Below are positions 35,484 through 44,466 of a stretch of DNA of 64,000 bases, one piece after another. The notes beneath the pieces were generated by a model. The model was not told where the DNA came from. It ran no database searches and saw only the letters and a list, made by a program, of their open reading frames with translations. Source of the stretch: AP-15 sp963777435 (GTDB taxonomy: Bacteria; Pseudomonadota; Alphaproteobacteria; ATCC43930; CGMCC-115725); NCBI GenBank assembly GCA_963777435.1, contig CAVZQT010000002.1, positions 992,001-1,056,000 of the forward strand, given 5' to 3'. A program made the translations under genes and the position numbers. Numbering within the stretch: position 1 is the stretch's first letter; each line of letters begins with the position of its first letter.

Positions 35484-35771
35484 ATGGACGAGATCAGATT
35501 TGCCGATGTGATGCAGCGGGAGCGGGAGCGTTTGGGTCGCGAACGCGAAGAGATCCTCAATCAGCAAAAGGAGCTGGAAGACAAGCTCGCCGCGATCAGT
35601 CGCGAGCTGGCGGCGATCGACGCCTATGAGGCGGTGAAGACCGGCAAAGCGGCAACCCCTACTCGACTGCCCCGTGGAGCAGGAAGAAGCGGAGCGGCGA
35701 TCACGCAGTCCGCGGCGGCGCCTCGCCCGCGTCAGCAAGTTGGAACCAGGCGCGACGTGTCAAACCATTAA
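35484..35771 (+). CDS. small charged coiled-coil protein, C-terminus altered
   Basis: A 95-residue protein. Residues 1-55 form a strongly predicted coiled coil: RFADVMQRERERLGREREEI and QQKELEDKLAAISRELAAID. It resembles a small family found on alphaproteobacterial plasmids and islands, whose members usually go on to a basic linker and a winged-helix segment. Here the sequence turns into low-complexity AAPRPRQQVG and ends, so a frameshift or deletion is likely. Function unknown. It sits between an IS relic and a RecD2 remnant. Confidence 0.5.
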   Translation: MDEIRFADVMQRERERLGREREEILNQQKELEDKLAAISRELAAIDAYEAVKTGKAATPTRLPRGAGRSGAAITQSAAAPRPRQQVGTRRDVSNH

Positions 35772-35844
35772 TTTTGACCCTGATTTTATCTATGATTGCC
35801 AGGAGTAAAAATCGACGTCTCCATTTTCTGATTCTTGCGAGACC

Positions 35845-36310
35845 GTGGCGCGCGTCAACGGCAAGCAGATGGAGGTCTTGGCCGGTCTGGTCGATCGCGT
35901 GACCTTCCACAACGACGAGAACGGGTTTTGCGTGCTGCGGGTTAAAGCGCGGGCAACGCGATCTAATCACCGTTACCGGCTACGCCGCGATGATGTCGGC
36001 CGGCGAGTTTTTTCAGGCGAGCGGTGCTTGGGTCAACGACCGCACGCACGGCATCCAGTTCAGAGCCTCGTTTCTCAAGGCGACGGTGCCGACGACGATC
36101 GAGGGGATCGAGAAATATCTCGGCTCCGGAATGAATGCCCGACCCTCGTGATAGCGCTGAGGACTCAACACTATCCGATGCCGCGAGGCAACCTGATCTA
36201 TACCGGCGTGACCCAGCAAACGCCTGTTCGTCCTCGTCGGACCGCGAAAGGCGTTGGCGATCGTCGTTAAGGGCATACGGTCGCGGCGATGGTGGTCAAA
36301 GCTACGTGAG
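35845..36310 (+). pseudogene. RecD2/TraA-like helicase remnant with a large internal deletion
   Basis: The first 100 codons give the N-terminal OB-fold region of RecD2-type helicases: VLAGLVDRVTFHNDENGFCV, then (other frame) DLITVTGYAAMMSAGEFFQA, VNDRTHGIQFRASFLKA and IEGIEKYLGSGM. Directly after, the frame switches to the helicase C-terminus: HYPMPRGNLIYTGVTQ, and RKALAIVVKGI in a shifted frame. Roughly 500 residues, including all ATPase motifs, are gone, so this is a gene skeleton. Start GTG at 35845. Confidence 0.75.
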
Positions 36311-36538
36311 TGCCTTTTTTACAGTAGTGCGGTAACCGCCAAGCGGGTCGAGGATTGACGACATCTGGGGCGCTTCCTGCTATAAACACTCGATATTCGG
36401 ACAGTGGCATTGGCGGGAAACGAAGCGTGCATGTCCGCTAAACCTGCAGGCTGGCAATCAAATCAGACGGAGACGTATTGTGCCTTGGTGCCGCTCCGGG
36501 CTCTCCGATTGAAGAAAATGCGGTAGCGAGGCTCGCCA

Positions 36539-37894
36539 ATGGCCGCATGCCGACCCATCCGGCTCAATGCTTTTGACATGGCGTGTGTCGGCCATATCCA
36601 GCACGGTATGTGGACGCATCCACGTGACCGCTCGTCAGACTATACCTCGCTCGACCATTGGGTTCGCTTGGCACGCACGCTGGAACGCGGCCTGTTCGAC
36701 GGGCTGTTCCTCGCCGATGTGCTTGGCGCTTACGACGTCTATGGCGGGAATGCAGACGCCTCGTTGCGAGGTGCCGTGCAGATCCCGCTGCTCGATCCGA
36801 TGGCATTAGTACCGGCAATGGCTTGTGCGACCACCCATCTTGGCTTCGGCGTGACCTGCAACCTCGCCTACGAAGCACCTTTCCTGTTCGCCCGCCGCAT
36901 GGCGACGCTCGATCATCTGACGCGTGGTCGGATCGGATGGAATATCGTCACCGGCTATCTGGATAGCGCCGCGCGTGCAGTGGGTTTCGATGCCCAGATG
37001 GAGCATGATGACCGCTATGACCTGGCGGACGAATATTTGCAGGTCGTCTACGCGCTATGGGAGGGCGGTTGGGCCGACGACGCGGTAACGCGTGATCGCC
37101 GACGGGGCATTTACACCGATCCGAGACGCGTACGCCCAGTTCGCCACCACGGCAAGCAGTTCCACATCGACGCTGTGCCACTGTGGGAGCCATCGCCGCA
37201 GCGCACACCAGTGCTATACCAGGCGGGCGCCTCTGATCGAGGCCGCGTATTCGCCGCCCGCCACGCCGAGTGCGTGTTTGTCAACGGCAGCACCAAACAG
37301 AATGTTAGTCGTATCGTCGCCGACCTCCGCGCCCGTGCAGCACCACGACCGATGCTGGTCTTTGTCGGCGCGAGCGTGGTGATCGGTCGCTCTGAGAGAG
37401 ATGCGCATGAACTTCTCGCGGAATACAGGCGCCACGCCAGTGTCGAAGGCGCCTTGGCACACGCCGCGGCCTCGCTTGGTATCGATTTCGACCGGTACGG
37501 CATGGATGAGCCGATCGAGGCGGGTTCCACTCAGGCGATCCGTTCCAACGTTGAGGCGATCACCGCCTCTCTAGGCCCTGGCTGGTCCAAGCGCCAGCTG
37601 ATTGACCGGTTCGTGCTCGGCAGCCGCCAGCCGCCCATTGTCGGCTCGCCTGAGCAGGTCGCGGACCAACTAATCGGGTGGGCAAGTCAAGCGGACGTTG
37701 ACGGCTTCAACCTTTCCCGCACAGTTGTTCCGGAGTGTTTGGAGAGTTTCATCGACCTGGTGCTACCCATCCTGCAGGAACGCGGTGTCTACAAGCGCGA
37801 TTATGCCCCCGGCACCTATCGGCAGAAGCTGTTCAGTTGCGGCGACCGGTTGCCCGACAACCATCCTGCGGCCGAGGCACGCTGGATCGAATAG
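36539..37894 (+). CDS. LLM-class flavin-dependent monooxygenase (NtaA/SnaA/DmoA type)
   Basis: A 451-residue bacterial luciferase-like monooxygenase that uses reduced FMN supplied by a separate reductase. Typical of the NtaA/DmoA subgroup are HGMWTHPRDRSSDYTSLDHW, FDGLFLADVLGAYDVYGG, LDHLTRGRIGWNIVTGYLDS and AARAVGFDAQMEHDDRYDLA, plus PVLYQAGASDRGRVFAARHA near the middle. Known members oxidise nitrilotriacetate, dimethylsulfide or alkanesulfonates; the substrate here is unknown. It is complete, in contrast to its decayed surroundings, and no flavin reductase gene lies nearby. ATG at 36539, with GAGGCTC a few bases upstream. Confidence 0.92.
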   Translation: MAACRPIRLNAFDMACVGHIQHGMWTHPRDRSSDYTSLDHWVRLARTLERGLFDGLFLADVLGAYDVYGGNADASLRGAVQIPLLDPMALVPAMACATTHLGFGVTCNLAYEAPFLFARRMATLDHLTRGRIGWNIVTGYLDSAARAVGFDAQMEHDDRYDLADEYLQVVYALWEGGWADDAVTRDRRRGIYTDPRRVRPVRHHGKQFHIDAVPLWEPSPQRTPVLYQAGASDRGRVFAARHAECVFVNGSTKQNVSRIVADLRARAAPRPMLVFVGASVVIGRSERDAHELLAEYRRHASVEGALAHAAASLGIDFDRYGMDEPIEAGSTQAIRSNVEAITASLGPGWSKRQLIDRFVLGSRQPPIVGSPEQVADQLIGWASQADVDGFNLSRTVVPECLESFIDLVLPILQERGVYKRDYAPGTYRQKLFSCGDRLPDNHPAAEARWIE

Positions 37895-38109
37895 CGATAT
37901 CAAATCCGCGGGCGCCGCGTAGCGCTAGTATCGGCCCTGCGGGGACGTCGTCAGCCGAACTCCTTACTGTTCGAATCCTCGGAAGAGCCCCGCGGTCGAA
38001 AAAACCACGGAGCAGTCGATGCATCGCGATCCACCCCGATATGGTTGTGGCTATAGTCATCCCTAAATAACCGGACAGGGAGTAGTTTGTTAGGGGTGGT
38101 CGCACGGCT

Positions 38110-39282
38110 GTGCTTTCATCCGGCCAACGCAGAGTGCCGACCGCGTTTTGGGGTCGTCTTTTCGGTCCACTGTTTTCTGAAGTCACCCGGCGAATAGCTG
38201 TGTTACCCATACGCCGATCAAGACATTTAGCGCGGGCATCCATCAACCGACTGCTCAGCAGGGTGCTTGCGACCGGACTGGCGTGGGCCATTGTCTGTGG
38301 TGGATGCCTTTCTTCGCCGCTCGCCGTGCCGCAGCAGCTCAACAGGTCCAGGGTTGGTGTTAACGCCAACCGCTATGAGCCGCGCCTCTTTCTACGGGCC
38401 AGCAATCCTCGCCCTCGCGTCCCCACTACTGCGGCGGCGGGTGGCTGCGGCACGAACCGGGTTGGTGAAACTACCGTTGCCACTCTCCAAAACCGGCCGA
38501 TTGTCATTTTGTTCGCGAATGGAAAACCGCTAACCCTCCTTCTCGATACCGGCGCCGCTTCAACGATCCTGACACCCGTCGCTGCCCAGCGGATCGGCGC
38601 GAAACCTCCCCGCATCGAATTTCATAGGCAGATGGGTGGGGTTGGTGGCGGCGTCTTGCAGACAGACGAGGTGGAACTAAGCAGCTTCAGCATTGGCGGG
38701 GTGGCAATACCATGGCGACGGGTTCGTGTTACTTCGGTCAATGTGCCAAGTTTCGTCGGCCCGCTCGATGGAGTGCTCGGCGCGGACGTGCTAGACGACT
38801 TCGACGTCGATCTCGACCTTCCGCATCACCGTATGGCTTTCTACACCAAGCAATCCTGCCCGAATGCGGGACCGGCCTGGACCCAGCCCTATGCGCGGAT
38901 CACTGCCGGCCGATCGATCAGCGATCATCTGTTCTTTCCGGTGCAGCTCAACGGACGTAAGATCGACGCATTATTTGATACCGGATCGCAATTGAGCGTT
39001 CTCTCACTCGGGGCGGCGCTGGCGCTCGGTGTGACCAAAACCGCTTTGGCGCATGATCGACCGATAATGACCCAGGGCGCGGCGGCGGAACAGCTAAGTT
39101 CACATATTCATCGGTTTTCTCAATTGGAAATCGGCGATGAGGTCATCCCCCATCCCGAGCTAGTCGTCACCGACGTGAAGCTGAGCGATGCCGACCTTGT
39201 GCTCGGGATCAATTTCCTGATTTCGCGGCGGGTCTGGTTATCTTACGGATCACAGCAAATCTTTTTGGCGCGCCGGAGTTAG
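38110..39282 (+). CDS. retropepsin-like aspartic protease with two active-site lobes
   Basis: A protein of up to 390 residues carrying two aspartic-protease half sites: LTLLLDTGAASTIL (DTG at residues 146-148) and IDALFDTGSQLSVL (DTG 290-292). Each is followed by the matching hydrophobic-Gly element, VLGADVLDDFDVDL and VLGINFLISRRVWL. Two DTG motifs in one chain give a self-contained pepsin-like active site, while most bacterial retropepsin-like proteins carry one. A hydrophobic segment near residues 52-66 may be a signal peptide. The GTG start at 38110 is uncertain. The target is unknown; periplasmic action is likely. Confidence 0.85.
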   Translation: MLSSGQRRVPTAFWGRLFGPLFSEVTRRIAVLPIRRSRHLARASINRLLSRVLATGLAWAIVCGGCLSSPLAVPQQLNRSRVGVNANRYEPRLFLRASNPRPRVPTTAAAGGCGTNRVGETTVATLQNRPIVILFANGKPLTLLLDTGAASTILTPVAAQRIGAKPPRIEFHRQMGGVGGGVLQTDEVELSSFSIGGVAIPWRRVRVTSVNVPSFVGPLDGVLGADVLDDFDVDLDLPHHRMAFYTKQSCPNAGPAWTQPYARITAGRSISDHLFFPVQLNGRKIDALFDTGSQLSVLSLGAALALGVTKTALAHDRPIMTQGAAAEQLSSHIHRFSQLEIGDEVIPHPELVVTDVKLSDADLVLGINFLISRRVWLSYGSQQIFLARRS

Positions 39283-39495
39283 CCGGAGGGGAGCAGGCGA
39301 GGGTTCGCTCCAGATCGGCGGCCACCGAACACGCTTTTGCCGGTCAAACCCGTGAAAGAAGTAGCGGCGGCTGCACCGAGCCATGCCGAGGGTGTTAAAA
39401 ATTGCTGGTGAGGTGGATCGCGCGCCAAGGCATTGGCTAGACTCTCGCTCCACAACTCCAAACCAGCTCATTCCATCCCGCCAACGTTGTCTGTA

Positions 39496-39654
39496 GCCCC
39501 GGCCGATCTGCCGCGCTTCATCGAGGAGGTCTACAACACTCGACGCCTGCATTCAGCGTTGGGATATCTGAGCCCGGAACAGTTCGAGGATCAACTAACC
39601 GGCAGAGGGTCAAACCAGCCGCTTGAATTTGTCCACCCCAAGGGGCGCACTCCA
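39496..39654 (+). mobile_element. IS3-family remnant (3' end), second copy
   Basis: The frame PADLPRFIEEVYNTRRLHSA and LGYLSPEQFEDQLTG is the very C-terminus of an IS3 orfB. The relic ends with GGGGCGCACTCCA (39642-39654), the same terminal sequence as at 34044-34056. Nothing of the 5' part remains. Confidence 0.82.
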
Positions 39655-39706
39655 ATCCGGGGTCAAACTTTGCCGCCGATTGACACGAAGCTGAGAGAGT
39701 GGCTAG

Positions 39707-40210
39707 TTGGCAGCAGCACCGCAAACACCGAGCGGGTCGGGGTTGACCGACATCTACGTTGATGGCGATGCCTGCCCGGTACGGGAGGAGATCTACCGCG
39801 TGGCGGCTCGGCTCAAAGCGAACGTTTTCGTCGTCTCCAACGGCTCACGACCGATCCGGCCGCCAGGCACTCTTAATGTGAGAATGGTTCTGGTGGGGGA
39901 CACCGCTGACGCAGCCGACGATTGGATCGCGGACCACATCACCGCCCTCGATGTATGCGTCACGTCCGATATCCCGCTCGCGTCACGCTGCCTCAAGAAG
40001 GGCGCGCGGGTCGTCTCTCCGACCGGAAAAAATTGGACACACGCGAATATCGGCAATGCCCTCGCCGGTCGTGAGATCGCCCGCCACCTGCGCGAGTTGG
40101 GAACGAATACCCGTGGGTCCTCCCCACTGACCAAAAGGGACAGGTCCCGGTTTCTTGGCGCACTCGATACGGCGCTACAGGCCGCTTTGCGAGAGGCGGC
40201 CCACAGCTGA
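39707..40210 (+). CDS. YaiI/YqxD family protein (DUF188)
   Basis: A 167-residue member of the DUF188 (UPF0178) family, which has a PIN-like fold. The family hallmarks are present: IYVDGDACPVREEIYRVAAR, VFVVSNG, VTSDIPLASRCLKKGARVVS and NIGNALAGREIARHLRE. Biochemical function is unknown, though the acidic PIN-like site suggests a nuclease. The start is TTG at 39707 with GAGAGAG upstream; a TTG at about 39743 is the alternative. It follows the IS3 relic directly, so its promoter may have been changed. Confidence 0.9.
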   Translation: MAAAPQTPSGSGLTDIYVDGDACPVREEIYRVAARLKANVFVVSNGSRPIRPPGTLNVRMVLVGDTADAADDWIADHITALDVCVTSDIPLASRCLKKGARVVSPTGKNWTHANIGNALAGREIARHLRELGTNTRGSSPLTKRDRSRFLGALDTALQAALREAAHS

Positions 40211-40314
40211 TTTGGCACATCGCCTCGGTCGCCGGATCGCACCAAGGCAGTGCAGGGGAAAGCGGCCTAAGCCGGAGCAGCGCAGCGACAAAGCCTAGAG
40301 TAAGATTTTGAGCA

Positions 40315-41319
40315 TCACACGTTTAGTCGCTGCATTTGTCCGACCGGGTAGCGCGTACCGGACGCGGCACCGGGCGGGACAATGCGGTCGATTTCGGCAA
40401 GATCTTCGGCCGTGAGCACAATGTCCGCCGCGCGTGCATTTTCCTCCAGGTGATTGCGGGATTTCGCACCGGGGATCGGGACGATTAGGACTCGCGCCCG
40501 CTTTCCTTGGGCTATCGGCCACGCGATCGAGAGCTGCGCGAGCGTGGCGTTCTTCCGGCGCGCTATGCCTGCGAGCGCAGAGTGGAACTGAAGGTTCTTC
40601 TCGACATTGACACGCTGAAATCGAGGTAGCCTTTGGCGGATGTCTTCCGTTGCCAACTCCGCCACTATGGGTACCTGGTTGCTGAGGATCCCACGTCCAA
40701 GCACCGCGTAGGCCATCATTGCCATGCCAAGTTCGTTGCAGGCCTGGATTTGGCCTTGCTCTTCCGCATCGCGCGAGAACAGCGAATACTCCATCTGCAG
40801 CGAGACGAGCGGATGTACGGCACTGCCACGCTTCAGGGACGCTGCCGAGCACTCTGAGAGCGCGATAAAACGTGTCTTGCCCTCTTTAACGAGCTCGGCC
40901 ATTCCCCCGACGCTTTCCTCGATTGGCACGTTCGGATCGACGCGCGACATGCAAAAGACGTCGAGCGTCTCGATCCCAAGATTTTTCAAGCTCTGCTCGC
41001 AGGTTTGCCACAGATAACGTGGATCACCGCCGCTGCGCATGGCGTCTGGGCCGCCGTCGCGTGGGCTGCCGCTTTTCGAGTGGATGACGACATCTTGTCT
41101 GCGGTCGCGGATCGCTTCGCCGATCAAGCGATGATTGTGGCCTTCGCCATAGCTGGCCGAAGTGTCGAGAAAATTGATGCCGAGATCGAGCGCGCGGCGA
41201 ATGGTGGCGATCGACTCCGCGTCGTCCGCCGGTCCATAGGCCCCCGACATGCCGTAACAGCCGAGACCGATGGCCGAAACCATAAGATCAGAATTGCCGA
41301 ATCTGTAGCGTTCCATCAA
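40315..41319 (-). CDS. aldo/keto reductase
   Basis: A 334-residue NADPH-dependent aldo/keto reductase (YakC/AKR13-like). Of the catalytic tetrad, Asp52 and Tyr57 are in FLDTSASYGEG and Lys82 in VIHSKSG. The fourth position, normally His in an HRxD context, reads CMSRVDP, so Ser125 takes the place of His. The C-terminal NADPH-binding part has LIVPIPGAKSRNHLEENARA. It could be an active reductase with altered chemistry. It is the first of five minus-strand metabolic genes that run to 46588, although gaps and relics lie between the first two. Confidence 0.9.
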   Translation of the reverse strand: MMERYRFGNSDLMVSAIGLGCYGMSGAYGPADDAESIATIRRALDLGINFLDTSASYGEGHNHRLIGEAIRDRRQDVVIHSKSGSPRDGGPDAMRSGGDPRYLWQTCEQSLKNLGIETLDVFCMSRVDPNVPIEESVGGMAELVKEGKTRFIALSECSAASLKRGSAVHPLVSLQMEYSLFSRDAEEQGQIQACNELGMAMMAYAVLGRGILSNQVPIVAELATEDIRQRLPRFQRVNVEKNLQFHSALAGIARRKNATLAQLSIAWPIAQGKRARVLIVPIPGAKSRNHLEENARAADIVLTAEDLAEIDRIVPPGAASGTRYPVGQMQRLNV

Positions 41320-41454
41320 CTAGCCCCATCTTGCAGGTCTTTGTATCAGATCGCCGATTTTCGCTTTTTACCGTTATGATGGACCCTATGAGGCGATAAT
41401 CTACTCCGCCCATGCGGTTGGCGAGCACCGCTTTGGCCACGAAACGCGGCGAAC

Positions 41455-41615
41455 GCAGGCTGGCTGCCATTATCGCTAACGGATGTCGCGGGCTACTCAC
41501 GTCTGATCGAAGCCGGGGAGGAAGGGATACTCCGGCGGCTCAAGCGGCACCGTGCCGAGGTGATCGAGGCTGAGATACCCAAGCATCACGGCCGTATCGT
41601 CAAGACGACGGCGAT
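41455..41615 (+). pseudogene. adenylate/guanylate cyclase N-terminal fragment
   Basis: A short plus-strand stretch encodes LAAIIA, DVAGYSRLIEA (frame shifted) and EGILRRLKRHRAEVIEAEI, then KHHGRIVKTT. This is the start of the class III cyclase catalytic domain found in many alphaproteobacterial proteins (DVxGYSRLMxxDE pattern). The catalytic half is absent. It is a relic wedged between the aldo/keto reductase and the monooxygenase. Confidence 0.7.
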
Positions 41616-41642
41616 TAAGGGTGTCGCCCGATTGGTCGTCGC

Positions 41643-43280
41643 TCAGACGGACAGAGAGAGCCCCTCATACCCGCGCGTCGCGATGTCCTCGCAGATCCCC
41701 CGATAGCGCGCCATGCCTCCGGCATACGGCATGAAAACCCGCGGCTTGCCCGGGATGTTGGCGCCCAGATACCAGGAGTGCTTCGCCTGAGGCAGCAGGG
41801 TGGCGCTGGCGACCTCATTGACCTGCGTCACCCATTTCTCCGTCGCCTCGGACGTGGCCTCGACCGTGGAGAACTGGTGGGCGCGCATGTGAGCGATGCA
41901 GTCGGTGACGAACTCCACGTGCTGTTCAATGGCCACAGGCATGTTGCACAGCACCGAGGGGCTGCCCGGACCGGTGATGGTGAAGAGGTTGGGAAATCCC
42001 GGGACCTGCAACCCCAAATAGGTACGCGGACCTGCGCTCCACGCCTCCTTCAGCTGGTATCCGTCTCGACCGCTGATATTCATTCGCAGCAGCGGCCCAG
42101 TCATCGCGTCGAACCCGGTGGCGAAGACGATAATGTCGAGGGCGTACTCGTTTTCCGCCGTTTTCAGTCCGCGCGCCGTAATCCGCTCGATCGGGGCCGC
42201 ACATACGTCCACGAGTGAGACATTATCGCGGTTATAGGTCTCGAAATAGTTAGTGTCGATCGGCGGGCGCTTGGCGGCGTAGGGGTGATCGATATCGGAG
42301 AGCTTCGCCGCGGTGACCGGGTCCTTTACAATCGAGCGGATCTTGGCGCGGATAAACTCCGCAGCGGTATCGTTGGCCGCCTTGTCGAGCAGAATGTCCT
42401 TGAAGGTGGCGCGGAACCGCAGGCCACCACGCTCCCATGCCTCCTCAAATAGCGCCTGGCGTTCTGCTTCTGAGACTTCCAGGGCAGAGCGATTGGCGAT
42501 GAAGAAGTCGAAACCGTTGACGCTCTCGCGCATCTTCCGACGGATCTCGGCGTAGTTTTCTTTTAGATAGCGCTGGAACTCCGACGTGAGCGGGCCGTTG
42601 CGGGCCGGCACGCTGTAATTGGGGGTGCGCTGGAATACGGTGAGATGGGCCGCCTGCTCAGCGATTACCGGGATCGCCTGGATTGCGGTCGATCCGGTAC
42701 CAATTACGCCCACCCGCTGGGCGGAAAACTTTACACCATCATGCGGCCATTGACCGATGTGGTACCACTTGCCCTCGAACGTCTCCAGGCCCGGGATTTT
42801 GGCAATATTGGCGGTGGACAGGCAGCCAACGGCGGTGATCAAAAGCCGCGCCGACATGGTCTCGCCGGTCTCAATAGTCACGCGCCAGAGATTGGCAGAA
42901 GCATCATATTTCGCGCCCGTGACCCGCGCGTTAAAACGGATATCGCGGCGCAGGTCGAAGCGGTCGGCAACGTGATTGAGGTAGCGCAGGATCTCTGGTT
43001 GCTGCGGGTAGCGTTCGGACCATTCCCATTCCTGCTCCAGCTCCTTCGAGAAGGAATAGGAGTAGCAATGGCTTTCAGAATCGCAGCGCGCGCCGGGATA
43101 GCGGTTCCAATACCAGGTGCCGCCCACCCCGCCCGCCGCCTCCAGCACCTGTGCAGATAGACCAAGGCGGTCGCGCAGGCAGTACAGCTGATAAAGGCCG
43201 GCAAACCCGGCGCCCAAGACCAGGGCGTCGAATTGCCGTGCGGCGCGGCCCGTCGAGGTATTTGCCATTATGTCCGCCAT
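41643..43280 (-). CDS. Baeyer-Villiger-type flavin monooxygenase
   Basis: A 545-residue class B flavoprotein monooxygenase. The FAD motif is VLGAGFAGLY (residues 21-30), the NADPH motif VGVIGTGSTAIQAIPV (from about 190), and the Baeyer-Villiger fingerprint FxGxxxHxxxW is present as FEGKWYHIGQWP (168-179). GGTWYWNRYPGARCDSESHC and ATGFDAMTG also fit cyclohexanone/phenylacetone monooxygenase-like enzymes. These insert oxygen next to a ketone to give an ester or lactone. The lesions seen elsewhere are absent. With the neighbouring reductases and hydrolases it suggests breakdown of a cyclic ketone or terpenoid. ATG at 43280 or 43268. Confidence 0.93.
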   Translation of the reverse strand: MADIMANTSTGRAARQFDALVLGAGFAGLYQLYCLRDRLGLSAQVLEAAGGVGGTWYWNRYPGARCDSESHCYSYSFSKELEQEWEWSERYPQQPEILRYLNHVADRFDLRRDIRFNARVTGAKYDASANLWRVTIETGETMSARLLITAVGCLSTANIAKIPGLETFEGKWYHIGQWPHDGVKFSAQRVGVIGTGSTAIQAIPVIAEQAAHLTVFQRTPNYSVPARNGPLTSEFQRYLKENYAEIRRKMRESVNGFDFFIANRSALEVSEAERQALFEEAWERGGLRFRATFKDILLDKAANDTAAEFIRAKIRSIVKDPVTAAKLSDIDHPYAAKRPPIDTNYFETYNRDNVSLVDVCAAPIERITARGLKTAENEYALDIIVFATGFDAMTGPLLRMNISGRDGYQLKEAWSAGPRTYLGLQVPGFPNLFTITGPGSPSVLCNMPVAIEQHVEFVTDCIAHMRAHQFSTVEATSEATEKWVTQVNEVASATLLPQAKHSWYLGANIPGKPRVFMPYAGGMARYRGICEDIATRGYEGLSLSV

Positions 43281-43331
43281 TTGCTGTCCGAATCTTCTGG
43301 TGATTTGAGCGCTGCGTCACGGCGGCTAAAA

Positions 43332-44438
43332 TCACAGCGCTGCCTGCTTCATTCCGGTGTCCGAGGCACGGGTGATCATGTCGAGCAGATGGTGCCGCCT
43401 GACCGCCGCATCGAATCCAGGGCTGACGGGTCCGCCTTCATGAATGCCCTCGGCCAGTCTGCAGTAGAGCTGGGCGACATTGTAGGGTGACCCCGACGGC
43501 ACCCCTTCCGGCACCCACCGGTATTTGCCGGGGATCGGGAGATCGACGAACTCTGCTTCCCCGCCGCGTGCGCCCTTGAGCTTTAACTCCTGCCGCTGCA
43601 TCGATGCGCGCGAGGTGGCGGTCAGCTGCAGGTCACCTGCGTCCCCTTGAATCTCAAACAGAAACTCGGTGCCGCGCGCCATGCCGCCGCGAACCTGGAA
43701 CGAGACGACGGCACCGTCGCCGATAATGCCATTCACCACGAGCTGATCGGGCGAGGTCTTGGCGACGATCTCGCCGGTGCCTTGCAGCGGGATCCGATCG
43801 CGCTGGCTGACGACGAAGGCGGACAGTTCGCGGAACTCGCCGAGGCAATGGCATAGCGCGTCGATCGTGTGCCCGCCGGTAATGGTCAATAGATTGGCGC
43901 CATTGGAAAGATCGGCTTGGTATGCGCGGTCGATCGTGGCCCCCCAATTCGGCGCACAGGCGGTCATCGTCGCCGTCAGTACCCGACCGACAAAGCCCTC
44001 GGCCACCAGATCTTTGACGTAGTTGATCGCCGGCGACACCTGACCCTGCAGCCCGACCGCGTGGCAGGTTATTATGCGTTCCGCGGCAGCAAGCATTCGC
44101 TCAGCTTCGTCGGTGTTGCGGCCGAGCGGCCATTCACAATAGACGTTCTTGCCGGCCTCGATCGCGGCCATTACCGGCGGGTAGTGATCGGGTACCTTGA
44201 TGCTGACCGTGACGAGATCGACGTCAGGATGCCGCGCCAGCTTTACAGGGTCCGAGAACGCCAAAGGAATCCCGAAATGCCGCGCTGCCACCTCGGCCGA
44301 TTCCTGGCGGGTCGTGCACACGGCGCTGATTTCGAATTCCAGCAGCGAACGCAAGGCCGGAATGTGAGCAATTGAGGCAAACCCCCGGTCCGGGCTGACA
44401 CCCACGATCCCCACCCAAATTTTGTCATTCGTCGCCAT
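43332..44438 (-). CDS. Gfo/Idh/MocA family oxidoreductase
   Basis: A 368-residue NAD(P)-dependent dehydrogenase. The Rossmann N-terminus is VGIVGVSPDRGFASIAHI, the conserved EKP-type motif appears in degenerate form as CEWPLGRNTDEAERML, and TITGGHTIDALCHCLGEF carries the usual catalytic-region His. The C-terminal domain ends in SGSPYNVAQLYCRLAEGI. Substrates are usually sugars, inositols or related polyols; here an intermediate of the adjacent pathway is possible. The ATG at 44438 has GGGAGC upstream and excludes 54 non-family residues. It follows the amidohydrolase with 28 bases between, so the two are probably co-transcribed. Confidence 0.9.
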   Translation of the reverse strand: MATNDKIWVGIVGVSPDRGFASIAHIPALRSLLEFEISAVCTTRQESAEVAARHFGIPLAFSDPVKLARHPDVDLVTVSIKVPDHYPPVMAAIEAGKNVYCEWPLGRNTDEAERMLAAAERIITCHAVGLQGQVSPAINYVKDLVAEGFVGRVLTATMTACAPNWGATIDRAYQADLSNGANLLTITGGHTIDALCHCLGEFRELSAFVVSQRDRIPLQGTGEIVAKTSPDQLVVNGIIGDGAVVSFQVRGGMARGTEFLFEIQGDAGDLQLTATSRASMQRQELKLKGARGGEAEFVDLPIPGKYRWVPEGVPSGSPYNVAQLYCRLAEGIHEGGPVSPGFDAAVRRHHLLDMITRASDTGMKQAAL

Positions 44439-44466
44439 GCCCTCGCTCCCTTTTATCTTATAGTGA

